Shown: positions 19,604-28,187 of the stretch, in pieces
How the letters are laid out: each line of letters starts with the position of its first letter
Numbering within the stretch: the stretch's first letter is position 1
NCBI RefSeq assembly: GCF_000730625.1
Contig: NZ_BBIT01000013.1
Span: 1 to 64,000, forward strand
Reading direction: 5' to 3'
From: Pseudomonas oryzihabitans NBRC 102199
GTDB taxonomy: Bacteria; Pseudomonadota; Gammaproteobacteria; Pseudomonadales; Pseudomonadaceae
DNA: 64,000 bases
The notes under the pieces: model-generated
The model's input: the letters and a program-made list of their open reading frames with translations, nothing else
The model's database searches: none
What the model was told of the DNA's origin: nothing
Made by a program: the position numbers and the translations under genes

Positions 19604-20698
19604 GTGAGAATCGGACTGGTCGGCTACGACGGCCCCGGGCGCCTGCTGCAGGCGCCGCTGATCGCCAGTACCCCGGGTGCCCAGCTGGTGGGGCTGGTGA
19701 CCGGCTCGCCGGCGCCAGGCGCCGAGCTGAGCAGGGCGTATCCCGGCGTCACCTGCCATGCCGACATGGCCGGTCTGATCGCTGCCGGGGTGGACAGCCT
19801 GGTGATCGCCACGCCCCTCGGCGAACGGGAGGCGCAGGTGCGGGAGGCGTTGCTGCGGGGCCTGCCGGTGGTCTGCGCGTCGCCGCTGGCGAGGACCCTG
19901 GCAGAAGCCGAGGAGCTGCTGGCGCTGGCCGAACGGCGTGGCGTCCCGCTCTGCATCCATCAACCGCGCCGCTGGGATTCGGATCTGCTTACCCTGGCCC
20001 GCCTGCTGCGCGAGAAGCGCCTGGGACGGGTACGCCTCTTCGAGTCGCGCCTGCAACTGACGGACCTGACCGCGGCGGGCCTGGGCACCGAGGCGGGCCT
20101 GCTCCTCGAACTGGGCAGCCATCTGGTGGACCAGGCGCTGCTGCTGTTCGGGCCGGTCGAACGGGTCTATGCCGAGGCGCAGTTCCCCCGTGGCGATCCC
20201 GCGCGGGAGCGGGAATTCTTTCTGTCCCTGCGTCATCGCTCGGGGGTGGTCTCGCACCTTTCGGGCAGCGGCCTGCAGCGCTGTCCGCAGCGGTTGCGGG
20301 TGGTCGGCGAGCGAGGCGTCTATAGCGTCGATGGCCTGGACGGCCAGGCCGCGGCCCTGCGCCAGGGGCGTACCCCGCGCAGCGAAAAGGGCAGCTGGGG
20401 CGCCGAGGAACATCAGCGCTGGGGCTGGTTGAGCGTGGGCGAGGAGCGCTCGCGGGTGCCGAGCGAACGGGGCCGCTGGGACCTGTTCTACGAAGGCTGG
20501 CTGGCCGCCCTGACCCAGGGCGCGCCCTTGCCGGTCACGCCGCGGGAAACCCTGGCCTGCCTGGCGATCCTGGAGGCGGCGCGGCAGAGTGCCCGAACGG
20601 GCGAAAGCCTGGCGGTAGAGGGCCGCGCAGAGACGGCGGAGCGGTCGCTGACAGGTGCCCAGGGACGCGCACGGCGGTCGTCCGCGAATGTCGAATGA
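19604..20698 (+). CDS. Gfo/Idh/MocA-family protein lacking the EKP lysine
   Basis: This 364-residue protein has the N-terminal Rossmann start RIGLVGYDGPGRLLQ (GTG start, GGGGAGG upstream) and a C-terminal Gfo/Idh-type domain. Where active members read EKP, this one reads VVCASPLART (about 86-95), so the catalytic lysine is absent. The later GSHLVDQ histidine is kept. The C-terminus has an extra Arg/Ala-rich tail. It is the last gene of the iol operon before the transporter promoter at 20715. It may be a regulatory or altered-chemistry relative of IolG; substrate unknown. Confidence 0.78.
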   Translation: MRIGLVGYDGPGRLLQAPLIASTPGAQLVGLVTGSPAPGAELSRAYPGVTCHADMAGLIAAGVDSLVIATPLGEREAQVREALLRGLPVVCASPLARTLAEAEELLALAERRGVPLCIHQPRRWDSDLLTLARLLREKRLGRVRLFESRLQLTDLTAAGLGTEAGLLLELGSHLVDQALLLFGPVERVYAEAQFPRGDPAREREFFLSLRHRSGVVSHLSGSGLQRCPQRLRVVGERGVYSVDGLDGQAAALRQGRTPRSEKGSWGAEEHQRWGWLSVGEERSRVPSERGRWDLFYEGWLAALTQGAPLPVTPRETLACLAILEAARQSARTGESLAVEGRAETAERSLTGAQGRARRSSANVE

Positions 20699-20714
20699 AA
20701 TTTCTATTTTGCTC

Positions 20715-20743
20715 TTGTTGTGGAATTAAATTTCCAATAGAGT
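20715..20743 (+). promoter_or_regulatory. Promoter with embedded IolR operator 2, upstream of the substrate-binding-protein gene
   Basis: TTGTTG (20715-20720) and TAGAGT (20738-20743) are separated by 17 bp, and that spacer is filled by the palindrome TGGAA-TTAAAT-TTCCA (20721-20736). A repressor on this site would block polymerase directly. The bases after it, TAGAGTCGAGAGCA, are identical at the third site near 22.2 kb. Confidence 0.65.
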
Positions 20744-20809
20744 CGAGAGCAGTTGCACACACGAGTCACCAGGGCCGTGCGCCCCGACAACAATAATAGG
20801 TGCCGTCAC

Positions 20810-20980
20810 ATGAACCACTCCACGCATTCCTTCCGTCTCGTCCTCGCCACCGTGCACCGCCTCAAGGTGCAGCGTCCCTCCCGGCTGCTCGCCTTGCTGG
20901 GCCGGCTGTTCTGCCACGAGCGCAGCGGCGCCGTGCTCTGCGCCTCGCCCGGCGCCGCGGTGTTCTACCGCCCCCACTGA
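20810..20980 (+). CDS. Small ORF (56 aa) in the leader of the inositol transporter gene
   Basis: An ATG with AATAATAGGTG a few bases upstream opens a 56-codon frame in the transcript leader, rich in Arg and Leu (LKVQRPSRLLALLGRL). I do not recognise the product. A second leader near 22.3 kb has almost the same start context (AAAAGGTGCCGTCATG) but encodes an unrelated 37-residue peptide, so the shared feature is the translation start region rather than the peptide. It ends 128 bp before the substrate-binding-protein gene. It could be a translated leader or a genuine microprotein. Confidence 0.35.
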   Translation: MNHSTHSFRLVLATVHRLKVQRPSRLLALLGRLFCHERSGAVLCASPGAAVFYRPH

Positions 20981-21108
20981 TCCCCACGCTGTCCGGCGTC
21001 CGCCCAGGCTCCGCCCGGTTCAAGACCGCGTGGCGCCCGAGGTGCGCCTGGCCGTTGCGTCTGCCTGATCCCCTTGCTGATCGTCACCCCACGAATGGAG
21101 CCTGAACC

Positions 21109-22035
21109 ATGCAGAAAAAAACTCGCTTTGCCACCCTGGCGCTGTCGCTGCTGCTGGGCAGCAGCGCGGCCCTGGCGGACCTCAAGGTCGGGATGACCAT
21201 GTCGTCGTTCGACGACAACTACCTCACCTATGTGCGCGAATACATGACCAAGAAGGCCAAGACCGACGGCGTGCAGCTGCAATTCGAGGACGCCCGCAAC
21301 GACGTGGTCAAGCAGCTCAGCCAGGTGCAGAGCTTCATCAGCCAGAAGGTCGATGCGGTCATCGTCAATCCGGTGGACACCGCCGCCACCCGGACCCTGA
21401 CCGAGGCCGCCACCAAGGCCGGCGTGCCCATCGTCTACATCAACCGCCGCCCCGACGATCCCAAGTTGCCGGCGGGCGTGGTGGCGGTGACCTCCGACGA
21501 CAAGGAAGCCGGCCGCCTGCAGGCTCAGTACGTGGCGGACAAGCTCGGCGGCAAGGGCCAGGTGGCCATCCTGCTGGGCGACCTGGCCAACAACTCCACC
21601 CACAACCGCACCGCCGGGGTGAAGGAAGTCCTGGCCAAGTACCCGGACATCAAGATCGTCGAGGAGCAGACCGCGGCCTGGCAGCGCGACAAGTCCATGG
21701 ACCTGACCAGCAACTGGCTGCTGGCCGGCAAGGAGCTCAACGCCATCTTCGCCAACAACGACGAGATGGCCATCGGCGCGGCCATGGCCCTGCGTCAGGC
21801 CGGCAAGAAGGACGTGCTGGTCACCGGGGTCGACGGTACGCCGGATGGCTTGGCCGCCATCAAGCGGGGCCTGGTGACGGTCTCGGTGTTCCAGGACGCC
21901 AAGGGCCAGGCCGAAGGGGCCCTCGATGCGGCGCTCAAGATGATCAACAAGACCCCGGGCGAGCAGAATGTGTTGATTCCCTTCCGCCTGATCACCCCAG
22001 AAAACGTCGCCGAATTCCAGGCCATGACCAAATGA
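21109..22035 (+). CDS. Periplasmic inositol/sugar-binding protein of an ABC importer
   Basis: This is the solute receptor for the importer encoded just downstream, probably specific for myo-inositol (equivalent to IbpA), judged from its place in the regulon. The 308-residue precursor has a Sec signal peptide (MQKKTRFATLALSLLLG, cleavage after ALA at about 24). The mature part is a type I periplasmic-binding-protein fold of the ribose/xylose family (LKVGMTMSSFDDNY, VIVNPVDTAA, AIFANNDEMAIGA, VTGVDGTPDGL). It has its own promoter and is followed by a strong hairpin, an arrangement that gives more receptor than ATPase and permease. Confidence 0.9.
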   Translation: MQKKTRFATLALSLLLGSSAALADLKVGMTMSSFDDNYLTYVREYMTKKAKTDGVQLQFEDARNDVVKQLSQVQSFISQKVDAVIVNPVDTAATRTLTEAATKAGVPIVYINRRPDDPKLPAGVVAVTSDDKEAGRLQAQYVADKLGGKGQVAILLGDLANNSTHNRTAGVKEVLAKYPDIKIVEEQTAAWQRDKSMDLTSNWLLAGKELNAIFANNDEMAIGAAMALRQAGKKDVLVTGVDGTPDGLAAIKRGLVTVSVFQDAKGQAEGALDAALKMINKTPGEQNVLIPFRLITPENVAEFQAMTK

Positions 22036-22099
22036 CCTGAGGCGCCGCGGCTGCCCTGGAATGAGGGCAGGGCGCCGCGACAGCACGGTTTTCCACACC

Positions 22100-22135
22100 A
22101 AACGGGCAGTCCGGCAGCGGACTGCCCGTTTCGTC
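22100..22135 (+). terminator. Hairpin terminator after the binding-protein gene
   Basis: A perfect 14-bp stem (22100-22113 with 22118-22131) around a GCAG loop is flanked by AAA and TTT. It separates the binding-protein transcript from the ATPase/permease unit, which has its own promoter at 22213. Confidence 0.75.
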
Positions 22136-22212
22136 TATTCGGGGCCTTTCCACCCGGCGCCAGTTGGGCAGGAAACCGGTGATCGTTATCACCTAAAAAT
22201 TCCAAAAATATA

Positions 22213-22240
22213 TTGACTGGAATTTATTTTCCAATAGAGT
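22213..22240 (+). promoter_or_regulatory. Promoter with embedded IolR operator 3, upstream of the ATPase gene
   Basis: TTGACT (22213-22218) and TAGAGT (22235-22240) are 16 bp apart. The palindrome TGGAA-TTTATT-TTCCA (22218-22233) fills the spacer. The downstream bases TCGAGAGCA match the promoter near 20.7 kb, so the two promoters look like copies of one cassette. Confidence 0.7.
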
Positions 22241-22316
22241 CGAGAGCAAGCCAAGACGTACAGCGGCACGCTTGCCTCGGCGAGCGCGCCCTTCAACAAG
22301 AATAAAAGGTGCCGTC

Positions 22317-22430
22317 ATGCCATCCCGCTTCCTGTCCCTGCATGGGTCTCCGATCTCCTGTCCGCCGGGCACCTGTCAGCACCTGACGAATGCCGTCACG
22401 GCCAGCCCTGCGCCCCGCACCCCTCACTGA
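22317..22430 (+). CDS. Small ORF (37 aa) in the leader of the transporter ATPase gene
   Basis: An ATG six bases after AAAAGGTG opens a 37-codon frame starting [10 protein letters not shown] and ending 47 bp before the ATPase start. The peptide is not recognised. Its start region (AGGTGCCGTCA then ATG) repeats the one in the 20.8-kb leader at nearly the same distance from the operator. Whether it is translated is unknown. Confidence 0.35.
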   Translation: MPSRFLSLHGSPISCPPGTCQHLTNAVTASPAPRTPH

Positions 22431-22477
22431 CCAGCGGCCCGCGCCGCCCGGTCGGCGCCCGCGAGGAGATCGTGATC

Positions 22478-24031
22478 ATGCTCAGTTCCGCCACCCCTGC
22501 CACAGCTCCCGCCCCTGCGCCCACGGCCGCACCCAGCGAATACCTGCTGGAAATCGTCGACGTCACCAAGGAGTTTCCCGGCGTCAAGGCGTTGTCCCAC
22601 GTGCAGCTGCGGGTGCGTCCCGGCACCGTGCTGGCGCTGATGGGCGAGAACGGTGCGGGCAAGTCGACGCTGATGAAGATCATCGCCGGCATCTACCAGC
22701 CCGATGCCGGCGAGGTGCGGCTGCGCGGCGTGCCGGTGCGCTTCGAGACGCCGCTGCAGGCGCTGCAGTCGGGGATCGCCATGATCCACCAGGAACTCAA
22801 CCTGATGCCCTTCATGACCATCGCCGAGAACATCTGGCTGGGTCGCGAACCGCTCAATGCCCTGCACCTGGTGGACCACGGCAAGATGCGTCGCCAGACC
22901 CAGGCTCTGCTGGACCGGCTGCGCATCGCCCTGGATCCGGAAGACAGCGTGGGCAGCCTGTCCATCGCCGGGCGGCAGATGGTGGAAATCGCCAAGGCGG
23001 TGTCCTACGACAGCGACGTGCTGATCATGGACGAACCCACCTCGGCCATCACCGAGACCGAGGTGGCGCACCTGTTTTCCATCATTGCCGACCTCAAGGC
23101 CCAGGGTAAGGGCATCGTCTACATCACCCACAAGATGGACGAGGTGTTCCAGATCGCCGACGAGGTCGCGGTGTTCCGCGATGGCCAGTACATCGGCCTG
23201 CAGCGCGCCGACAGCATGAACGGCGACGGCCTGATCGCCATGATGGTGGGGCGCGAACTGACCCAGCTGTTCCCGGAACGCACCGCGCCGCGTGACGAGG
23301 TGCTGCTGTCGGTGCGCGACCTGGGGCTGGACGGGGTGTTTTCCGGCGTCTCCTTCGACCTGCGCGCCGGCGAGGTGCTGGGCATCGCCGGGCTGATGGG
23401 CTCGGGGCGCACCAACGTCGCCGAGACGCTGTTCGGGGTGACCCCGGCCACCGCCGGCGAGATCCGCATCGATGGCCAGCCGGTGCGCATGAACGATCCC
23501 TGCCTCGCCATCCAGAAAGGCCTGGCGCTGCTTACCGAGGACCGCAAGGACACCGGCATCTTTCCCTGCCTGTCGGTGGGGGAAAACATGGAGGTGGCAG
23601 TGCTGAACGGCTTCGCCAGCGGCGGCTTCGTGCAGCAGCAGCGCCTCGATCAGCTCTGCGAGGAGATGCGCCAGCAGCTGCGGGTGAAGACCCCCTCGCT
23701 GGACCAGTGCATCGCCAACCTCTCCGGCGGCAACCAGCAGAAGGCGCTGATCGCCCGCTGGCTGATGACCCGCCCGCGCATCCTCATCCTCGACGAGCCC
23801 ACCCGCGGCATCGACGTCGGTGCCAAGGCCGAGATCTACCGGTTGATCGCCAAGCTGGCCGCCGAGGGCCTGGCGGTAATCATGATTTCTTCCGAACTGC
23901 CCGAGGTCCTGGGCATGAGCGACCGGGTGATGGTGATGCACGAAGGCACCGTCACCGGCTTTCTCGATCGCGGCGAAGCCACCCAGGAGCGGGTCATGCA
24001 CCTGGCCTCGGGCAATCCCGTACTGCACTAG
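22478..24031 (+). CDS. ATP-binding protein of the inositol/sugar ABC importer (two NBDs)
   Basis: This 517-residue cytoplasmic ATPase has the tandem nucleotide-binding domains typical of ribose- and inositol-type importers (IatA-like). The N-terminal half has Walker [10 protein letters not shown] (about 58-66), signature LSIAGRQ and Walker [11 protein letters not shown]. The C-terminal half has the degenerate Walker [10 protein letters not shown] usual in this family, signature LSGGNQQK and [12 protein letters not shown]. An Ala/Pro-rich N-terminal extension precedes the first domain. AGGAG nine bases before the ATG at 22478 is better placed than for the GTG at 22472. Confidence 0.92.
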   Translation: MLSSATPATAPAPAPTAAPSEYLLEIVDVTKEFPGVKALSHVQLRVRPGTVLALMGENGAGKSTLMKIIAGIYQPDAGEVRLRGVPVRFETPLQALQSGIAMIHQELNLMPFMTIAENIWLGREPLNALHLVDHGKMRRQTQALLDRLRIALDPEDSVGSLSIAGRQMVEIAKAVSYDSDVLIMDEPTSAITETEVAHLFSIIADLKAQGKGIVYITHKMDEVFQIADEVAVFRDGQYIGLQRADSMNGDGLIAMMVGRELTQLFPERTAPRDEVLLSVRDLGLDGVFSGVSFDLRAGEVLGIAGLMGSGRTNVAETLFGVTPATAGEIRIDGQPVRMNDPCLAIQKGLALLTEDRKDTGIFPCLSVGENMEVAVLNGFASGGFVQQQRLDQLCEEMRQQLRVKTPSLDQCIANLSGGNQQKALIARWLMTRPRILILDEPTRGIDVGAKAEIYRLIAKLAAEGLAVIMISSELPEVLGMSDRVMVMHEGTVTGFLDRGEATQERVMHLASGNPVLH

Positions 24032-24092
24032 CGCGCGTCACGCGCGGCGGGTGCCTGCCCGCCGCCTCCGGCCTATAACGAGGTAGAACAAG

Positions 24093-25118
24093 ATGAGTGC
24101 CCTCCTGGACAAGAAAACCGCCGAGCTACCCACCGCGCGCCCACGGCGCCGCATCCCCACCGAACTGGGCATCCTGCTGGTGCTACTGGGCATCGGCCTG
24201 GCCTTCGAGGCCTTCGGCTGGGTGCTGCGCGACCAGAGTTTCCTGATGAATTCCCAGCGCCTGGTGCTGATGATCCTGCAGGTCTCGATCATCGGCCTGC
24301 TGGCCATCGCCGTGACCCAGGTGATCATCACCACCGGCATCGACCTTTCCTCCGGCTCGGTGCTAGCGCTGTCGGCCATGGTGGCGGCGAGTCTGGCCCA
24401 AACCTCGGACTTCGGCCGCGCGGTGTTTCCCTCGCTGACCGACCTGCCGGTCTGGGTGCCGGTCATGGCCGGCCTAGGGGTCGGGCTGCTGGCCGGTGCC
24501 ATCAACGGCAGCATCATCGCCGTCACCGGCATCCCGCCCTTCATCGCCACCCTCGGCATGATGGTCTCGGCCCGCGGCCTGGCGCGCTACTACACCGAAG
24601 GCCAGCCGATCAGCATGCTGTCCGACAACTACACCGCCATCGGCGCCGGGGCCATGCCGGTGATCATCTTCCTGGTGGTGGCGGTGATCTTCCACATCGC
24701 CCTGCGCTACACCAAGTACGGCAAGTACACCTATGCCATCGGCGGCAACATGCAGGCCGCGCGCATCTCCGGCATCAACGTCAAGAAGCACCTGATCATC
24801 GTCTACAGCATCGCCGGCCTGCTGGCGGGCCTGGCCGGGGTCGTGGCTTCGGCCCGCGCCGCCACCGGCCAGGCCGGCATGGGCATGTCCTACGAACTGG
24901 ACGCCATCGCCGCGGCGGTGATCGGCGGCACCAGCCTGGCGGGTGGGGTAGGGCGCATCACCGGCACCGTGATCGGCGCCCTGATCCTCGGCACCATGGC
25001 CAGCGGCTTCACCTTTCTCGGGGTGGACGCCTACGTCCAGGACATCATCAAGGGGCTGATCATCGTGGTCGCCGTGGTTATCGACCAGTACCGCAACAAG
25101 CGCAAGGCCAAGCGCTAG
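24093..25118 (+). CDS. Permease of the inositol/sugar ABC importer
   Basis: This 341-residue inner-membrane protein of the BPD_transp_2 family forms the channel for the importer. About eight to ten hydrophobic helices start at LGILLVLLGIGLAFEAFGWV. The family segments TTGIDLSSGSVLALSAM, AINGSIIAVTGIPPFIATLG and GGTSLAGGVGRITGT are present. A Lys/Arg-rich C-terminus (RNKRKAKR) faces the cytoplasm. It follows the ATPase gene by 61 bp and is followed by repeats and a terminator. Confidence 0.92.
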   Translation: MSALLDKKTAELPTARPRRRIPTELGILLVLLGIGLAFEAFGWVLRDQSFLMNSQRLVLMILQVSIIGLLAIAVTQVIITTGIDLSSGSVLALSAMVAASLAQTSDFGRAVFPSLTDLPVWVPVMAGLGVGLLAGAINGSIIAVTGIPPFIATLGMMVSARGLARYYTEGQPISMLSDNYTAIGAGAMPVIIFLVVAVIFHIALRYTKYGKYTYAIGGNMQAARISGINVKKHLIIVYSIAGLLAGLAGVVASARAATGQAGMGMSYELDAIAAAVIGGTSLAGGVGRITGTVIGALILGTMASGFTFLGVDAYVQDIIKGLIIVVAVVIDQYRNKRKAKR

Positions 25119-25130
25119 GGCTGGCGCTTT

Positions 25131-25257
25131 CCCCTTTCCCTGGGAGAGGACCGCGCCTGCACCCGACCGCTCTTCCCCCTCTCCCTGGGAGAGGACCGCG
25201 CCTGCACCCGACCGCTTTTCCCCCTCTCCCTCCGGGAGAGGGCCGGGGTGAGGGCGA
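25131..25257. repeat. Tandem array, 45-bp unit, three copies
   Basis: Copies of the family A palindrome start at 25131, 25176 and 25221, an exact 45-bp period. The spacer GACCGCGCCTGCACCCGACC is identical between the first two junctions. The last copy is the complete element ending in GGGGTGAGGG. It lies between the permease gene and its terminator. Confidence 0.8.
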
Positions 25258-25279
25258 GCCTGCACCCACCCTTCCTTTT

Positions 25280-25316
25280 ACCCGGCCGGCTACTGGCTTG
25301 GCCGGCCGGGTCTTTC
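25280..25316 (+). terminator. Terminator after the ABC transporter genes
   Basis: ACCCGGCCGGC (25280-25290) pairs perfectly with GCCGGCCGGGT (25301-25311), followed by CTTT. It lies 161 bp past the permease stop, beyond the repeat array, and 27 bp before the next gene. Confidence 0.6.
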
Positions 25317-25338
25317 CATACCTCTGACGGAGAACGAC

Positions 25339-26448
25339 ATGCGCGACATCGGCATCGGTCTGATCGGCACCGGCTTCATGGGTCATGCCCACGCCCAGGC
25401 CTTCCATCATGCGGCGAGCAGCTTCAGTTTGCCGGTCCGTCCGCGGCTGGTGGCCCTGGCCGACGCCGATCCGGAACGCGCCGCCCGCTGCGCCGACGCC
25501 TGGGGTTTCGTCCGCAGCTGCGACTGGGAGCGCCTGATCGCCGATCCCCAGGTCGAGCTGGTGGCCATCACCACCCCCAACCTGCTGCACGCGCCCATGG
25601 CCCTGGCGGCCCTGGCGGCCGGCAAGGCGGTCTATTGCGAAAAGCCCCTGGCGGTGAGCCTGGAGGAGGCCACGCGGATGCGCGACGCCGCGCGCCAGGC
25701 CGGGGTGGTCAACCGGGTCGGCTACAACTACCTGCAGAATCCCATGCTCAAGCAGGCGCGCGAATTGATCCAGAGCGGCGAGCTGGGCGAGATCGTCAGC
25801 TTCAGCGGCGAATTCAGCGAAGACTTCATGGGCGATCCCCAGGGACCCTTCACCTGGCGTTGCGAGACCCGCCAGGCAGGCGGCGCCCTGGCCGACCTGG
25901 GCAGCCATATCCTGTCGCTGGCGCGCTTTCTGCTCGGCCCGGTGGCGGCGCTGTGCGCCGATCTGCACACCGCCCATGGCCAGCGGCCCCACCAGGGCGG
26001 CACCCGCACGGTGGAGATCGACGACCAGGCCCATCTGCTGCTGCGCTTCGCCAATGGCGCCCGCGGCACCCTGACCACCAGCTGGCTCAAGCACGGGCGC
26101 AAGAATCGCCTGGCCTTCGAGGTCTGCGGCACCCGCGGCACCCTCAGCTTCGACCAGGAGCGCCTCAACGAACTGCGCCTCTACCAGGTCGGCGACCGTC
26201 CGGGCCTGGCTGGTTTCCGTACCCTGCTGGCCGGTCCGCACCTGCCGGACTACGCCGCCTTCTGTCCAGCCCCCGGCCACCAGCTTGGCTACAACGAACT
26301 CAAGACCCTGGAGGTCCGCTCGCTGCTGGAGGCCCTGGGCGGCAACCCCGATCACACCGGCGTCGACTTCCAGGAGGCCTGGGAGGTGGAGCGCCTGGCC
26401 CAGGCCGCGCGGCAATCGGCGCAGGAGGAGCGCTGGGTCAGACTCTAG
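25339..26448 (+). CDS. Gfo/Idh/MocA oxidoreductase, probable inositol dehydrogenase paralogue
   Basis: This 369-residue NAD(P)-dependent oxidoreductase has GTGFMGHAHA near the N-terminus, the intact catalytic EKP in YCEKPLAVS (about 101-109) and the GGALADLGSHI segment that supplies the conserved Asp and His. In size and sequence character it resembles the longer scyllo- or chiro-inositol dehydrogenases more than IolG. Its position at the end of the inositol region supports action on another inositol isomer, but the substrate cannot be read from the sequence. GGAGAACGAC precedes the ATG. Confidence 0.87.
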   Translation: MRDIGIGLIGTGFMGHAHAQAFHHAASSFSLPVRPRLVALADADPERAARCADAWGFVRSCDWERLIADPQVELVAITTPNLLHAPMALAALAAGKAVYCEKPLAVSLEEATRMRDAARQAGVVNRVGYNYLQNPMLKQARELIQSGELGEIVSFSGEFSEDFMGDPQGPFTWRCETRQAGGALADLGSHILSLARFLLGPVAALCADLHTAHGQRPHQGGTRTVEIDDQAHLLLRFANGARGTLTTSWLKHGRKNRLAFEVCGTRGTLSFDQERLNELRLYQVGDRPGLAGFRTLLAGPHLPDYAAFCPAPGHQLGYNELKTLEVRSLLEALGGNPDHTGVDFQEAWEVERLAQAARQSAQEERWVRL

Positions 26449-26497
26449 TCTGGGGTAGGATGCCGGGATCATCCCGCGCGAGGATTGTCCCCTTTCC

Positions 26498-27766
26498 ATG
26501 ACCACACTCTCCGGCGACGGCCTCACCCCGGTCCGGCGCATGAAGCTCATCGCGCTGCTGCTGCTGTTCCTGGCGGCGGCGCTGTACTGCTTGGCCACCG
26601 CCCTCGAAGCCCGCCATCCGGCCTGGGGCTACGCCGCCGCCTTCGCCGAGGCGGCCATGGTCGGCGCCATCGCCGACTGGTTCGCGGTGACCGCGCTGTT
26701 CCGCCATCCGCTGGGCCTGCCGATTCCCCACACCGCCATCATCCCGCGCAACAAGGCCGGGGTCGGGCGCAAGCTGTCGGACTTCATCTGCCTGCACTTC
26801 CTCGCCACGCCCCAGGTGCTGGCCAAACTGGAGGAACTGGACGCCGCCGGGCGCCTGGCCGGCTGGTTGCGTCAGCCGGACAACGCCGCCGCGGTGGCCA
26901 GCCAGGCCACCGGCGTGGCCCGCTATTCCCTGGAGGCCCTGCGCGAGGTGCGGGTGCAGGCCTTCATCCGGCGGGTGGCGGTGGAGCGGCTGCAGCGCCT
27001 GGACGTGGCGGCGCTGTCCGGCGAACTGCTCGACATGCTGACCGCCGACGGCCGCCACCAGGCGGTGCTCGACGAGGTGCTGCAGGAGATTGATCGCCTG
27101 CTGCAGGACGAAGACACCCAGGCGCTGATCGCCCGCACCATTGGCGGCGAACTGCGCACCCTCAAATACCTGGGGCTGGACGAGCGGGTCGGGCGCTGGT
27201 CGGCGATCAAGGTGGTGCAGGCGGTGTCGCGGCTGATCGGCGAGATCAGCCATGACCGCGAGCACGAGTTGCGGCGGCATTTCGATGGCTATCTGGTCGG
27301 CTTCATCGAGCGCCTCAAGGAGGACCCGGCCTTTCGCCTGCGCGGTGAGCAGTTGCGCGACCGGCTGCTGGAGCACCCGGCGCTGGCGGGTTATCTGCAG
27401 GAGCTGTGGGACGAATTGGTGAACTGGCTGCAGGCGGATCTCGCCGCGCCGGATTCGCGCATCCGCCGGCGCCTGGGCCGGCTGCTGGCCGAACTGGGCG
27501 AGACCCTGAGTCGCGACGAGGCCATGAGACGCTGGATCAACGAACAGCTGATGGCGGTGGCGCCGCCCTTCATCGACCGCAACCGCCAGCGCATCGGCGA
27601 TTACATCGCCGAGCGGGTAGCCGCCTGGGACACCGACGAACTGGTCCAGCAACTGGAGCAGAGCGTCGGCAAGGACCTGCAATTCATCCGCATCAACGGC
27701 ACCCTGGTGGGCGGCCTGGTGGGGCTGGTGCTGCATGCGCTGACGCAGTGGTTCGGGCCGGGGTAG
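26498..27766 (+). CDS. DUF445 family membrane-anchored protein
   Basis: This 422-residue protein belongs to the DUF445/YjiN family of unknown function. An N-terminal hydrophobic helix (MKLIALLLLFLAAALYCLAT) is followed by the family hallmark AAFAEAAMVGAIADWFAVTALFRHP (about 46-70, here summarised), the phrase IPHTAIIPRNK and a long helical body. A hydrophobic segment GLVGLVLHALTQ lies at the C-terminus. It starts 49 bp after the oxidoreductase gene without a visible terminator between them. Confidence 0.87.
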   Translation: MTTLSGDGLTPVRRMKLIALLLLFLAAALYCLATALEARHPAWGYAAAFAEAAMVGAIADWFAVTALFRHPLGLPIPHTAIIPRNKAGVGRKLSDFICLHFLATPQVLAKLEELDAAGRLAGWLRQPDNAAAVASQATGVARYSLEALREVRVQAFIRRVAVERLQRLDVAALSGELLDMLTADGRHQAVLDEVLQEIDRLLQDEDTQALIARTIGGELRTLKYLGLDERVGRWSAIKVVQAVSRLIGEISHDREHELRRHFDGYLVGFIERLKEDPAFRLRGEQLRDRLLEHPALAGYLQELWDELVNWLQADLAAPDSRIRRRLGRLLAELGETLSRDEAMRRWINEQLMAVAPPFIDRNRQRIGDYIAERVAAWDTDELVQQLEQSVGKDLQFIRINGTLVGGLVGLVLHALTQWFGPG

Positions 27767-27782
27767 GGCAGCCCGAGCACGC

Positions 27783-27808
27783 GTGGAAAAGGCTGCGCCG
27801 TTTTCCAC
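27783..27808. repeat. Intergenic palindrome, family B (GTGGAAAA...TTTTCCAC)
   Basis: GTGGAAAA and TTTTCCAC arms flank GGCTGCGCCG. Seven copies occur in the window, at 27.8, 27.97, 29.27, 29.31, 50.88, 51.01 and 51.13 kb. All lie between genes. Confidence 0.7.
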
Positions 27809-27870
27809 CCTACCGCTGCCTGCTCTAACGGTGTGGTTGGGTCCGGGCTAGGAGGCTTGGGCGCATCTTC

Positions 27871-27950
27871 ATCGCGGCCATGGGCCGCTCCTACAAGAGC
27901 CTCATCCCCTCTAAGAGCGGCCGCATCGGCGGACCGCCATGGCCGCGATA
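27871..27950. repeat. Inverted pair of REP elements, family D
   Basis: The left element ATCGCGGCCATGGGCCGCTC with CTAC following (27871-27894) faces a second element with GAGCGGCCGC and CCATGGCCGCGAT (27915-27950). It is the same doublet as at 288-358, in the opposite orientation. The 421-bp gap 27767-28187 holds only repeats of families A, B and D; no gene is apparent. Confidence 0.65.
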
Positions 27951-27967
27951 GTATCGATTCCCGTAGC

Positions 27968-27993
27968 GTGGAAAACCGCGCAGCGTTTTCCAC
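27968..27993. repeat. Intergenic palindrome, family B
   Basis: This copy has the core ACCGCGCAGCG between the GTGGAAA and TTTTCCAC arms and is preceded by GTAGC, as is the copy at 29266. Confidence 0.7.
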
Positions 27994-28047
27994 TGGCTGC
28001 CGCCGCTCAAGCTGATACATCGAGAACGTCACCCCCCTTGCCATACC

Positions 28048-28083
28048 ACCCCCTCTCCCTCCGGGAGAGGGTCGGGGTGAGGG
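28048..28083. repeat. Intergenic palindrome, family A
   Basis: A single CCCCTCTCCCTCCGGGAGAG element with the GTCGGGGTGAGGG extension, 105 bp before uvsE. Confidence 0.75.
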
Positions 28084-28187
28084 CAAGCCCGAGCGCCAAA
28101 CGCCAAGGCCCCCTCCACCCATCACCCCACCCGCACCCAAGCGGCGCCGCGCGGACTAATCCCTAGAGTCCCTGACCCGAGCGTCCC

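Noticed and set aside
20744-21108. Riboswitch in the inositol transporter leader
   Set aside because: I found no match to a known riboswitch core. The shared features of the two leaders are the operator, the promoter and the AGGTGCCGTCA start region.
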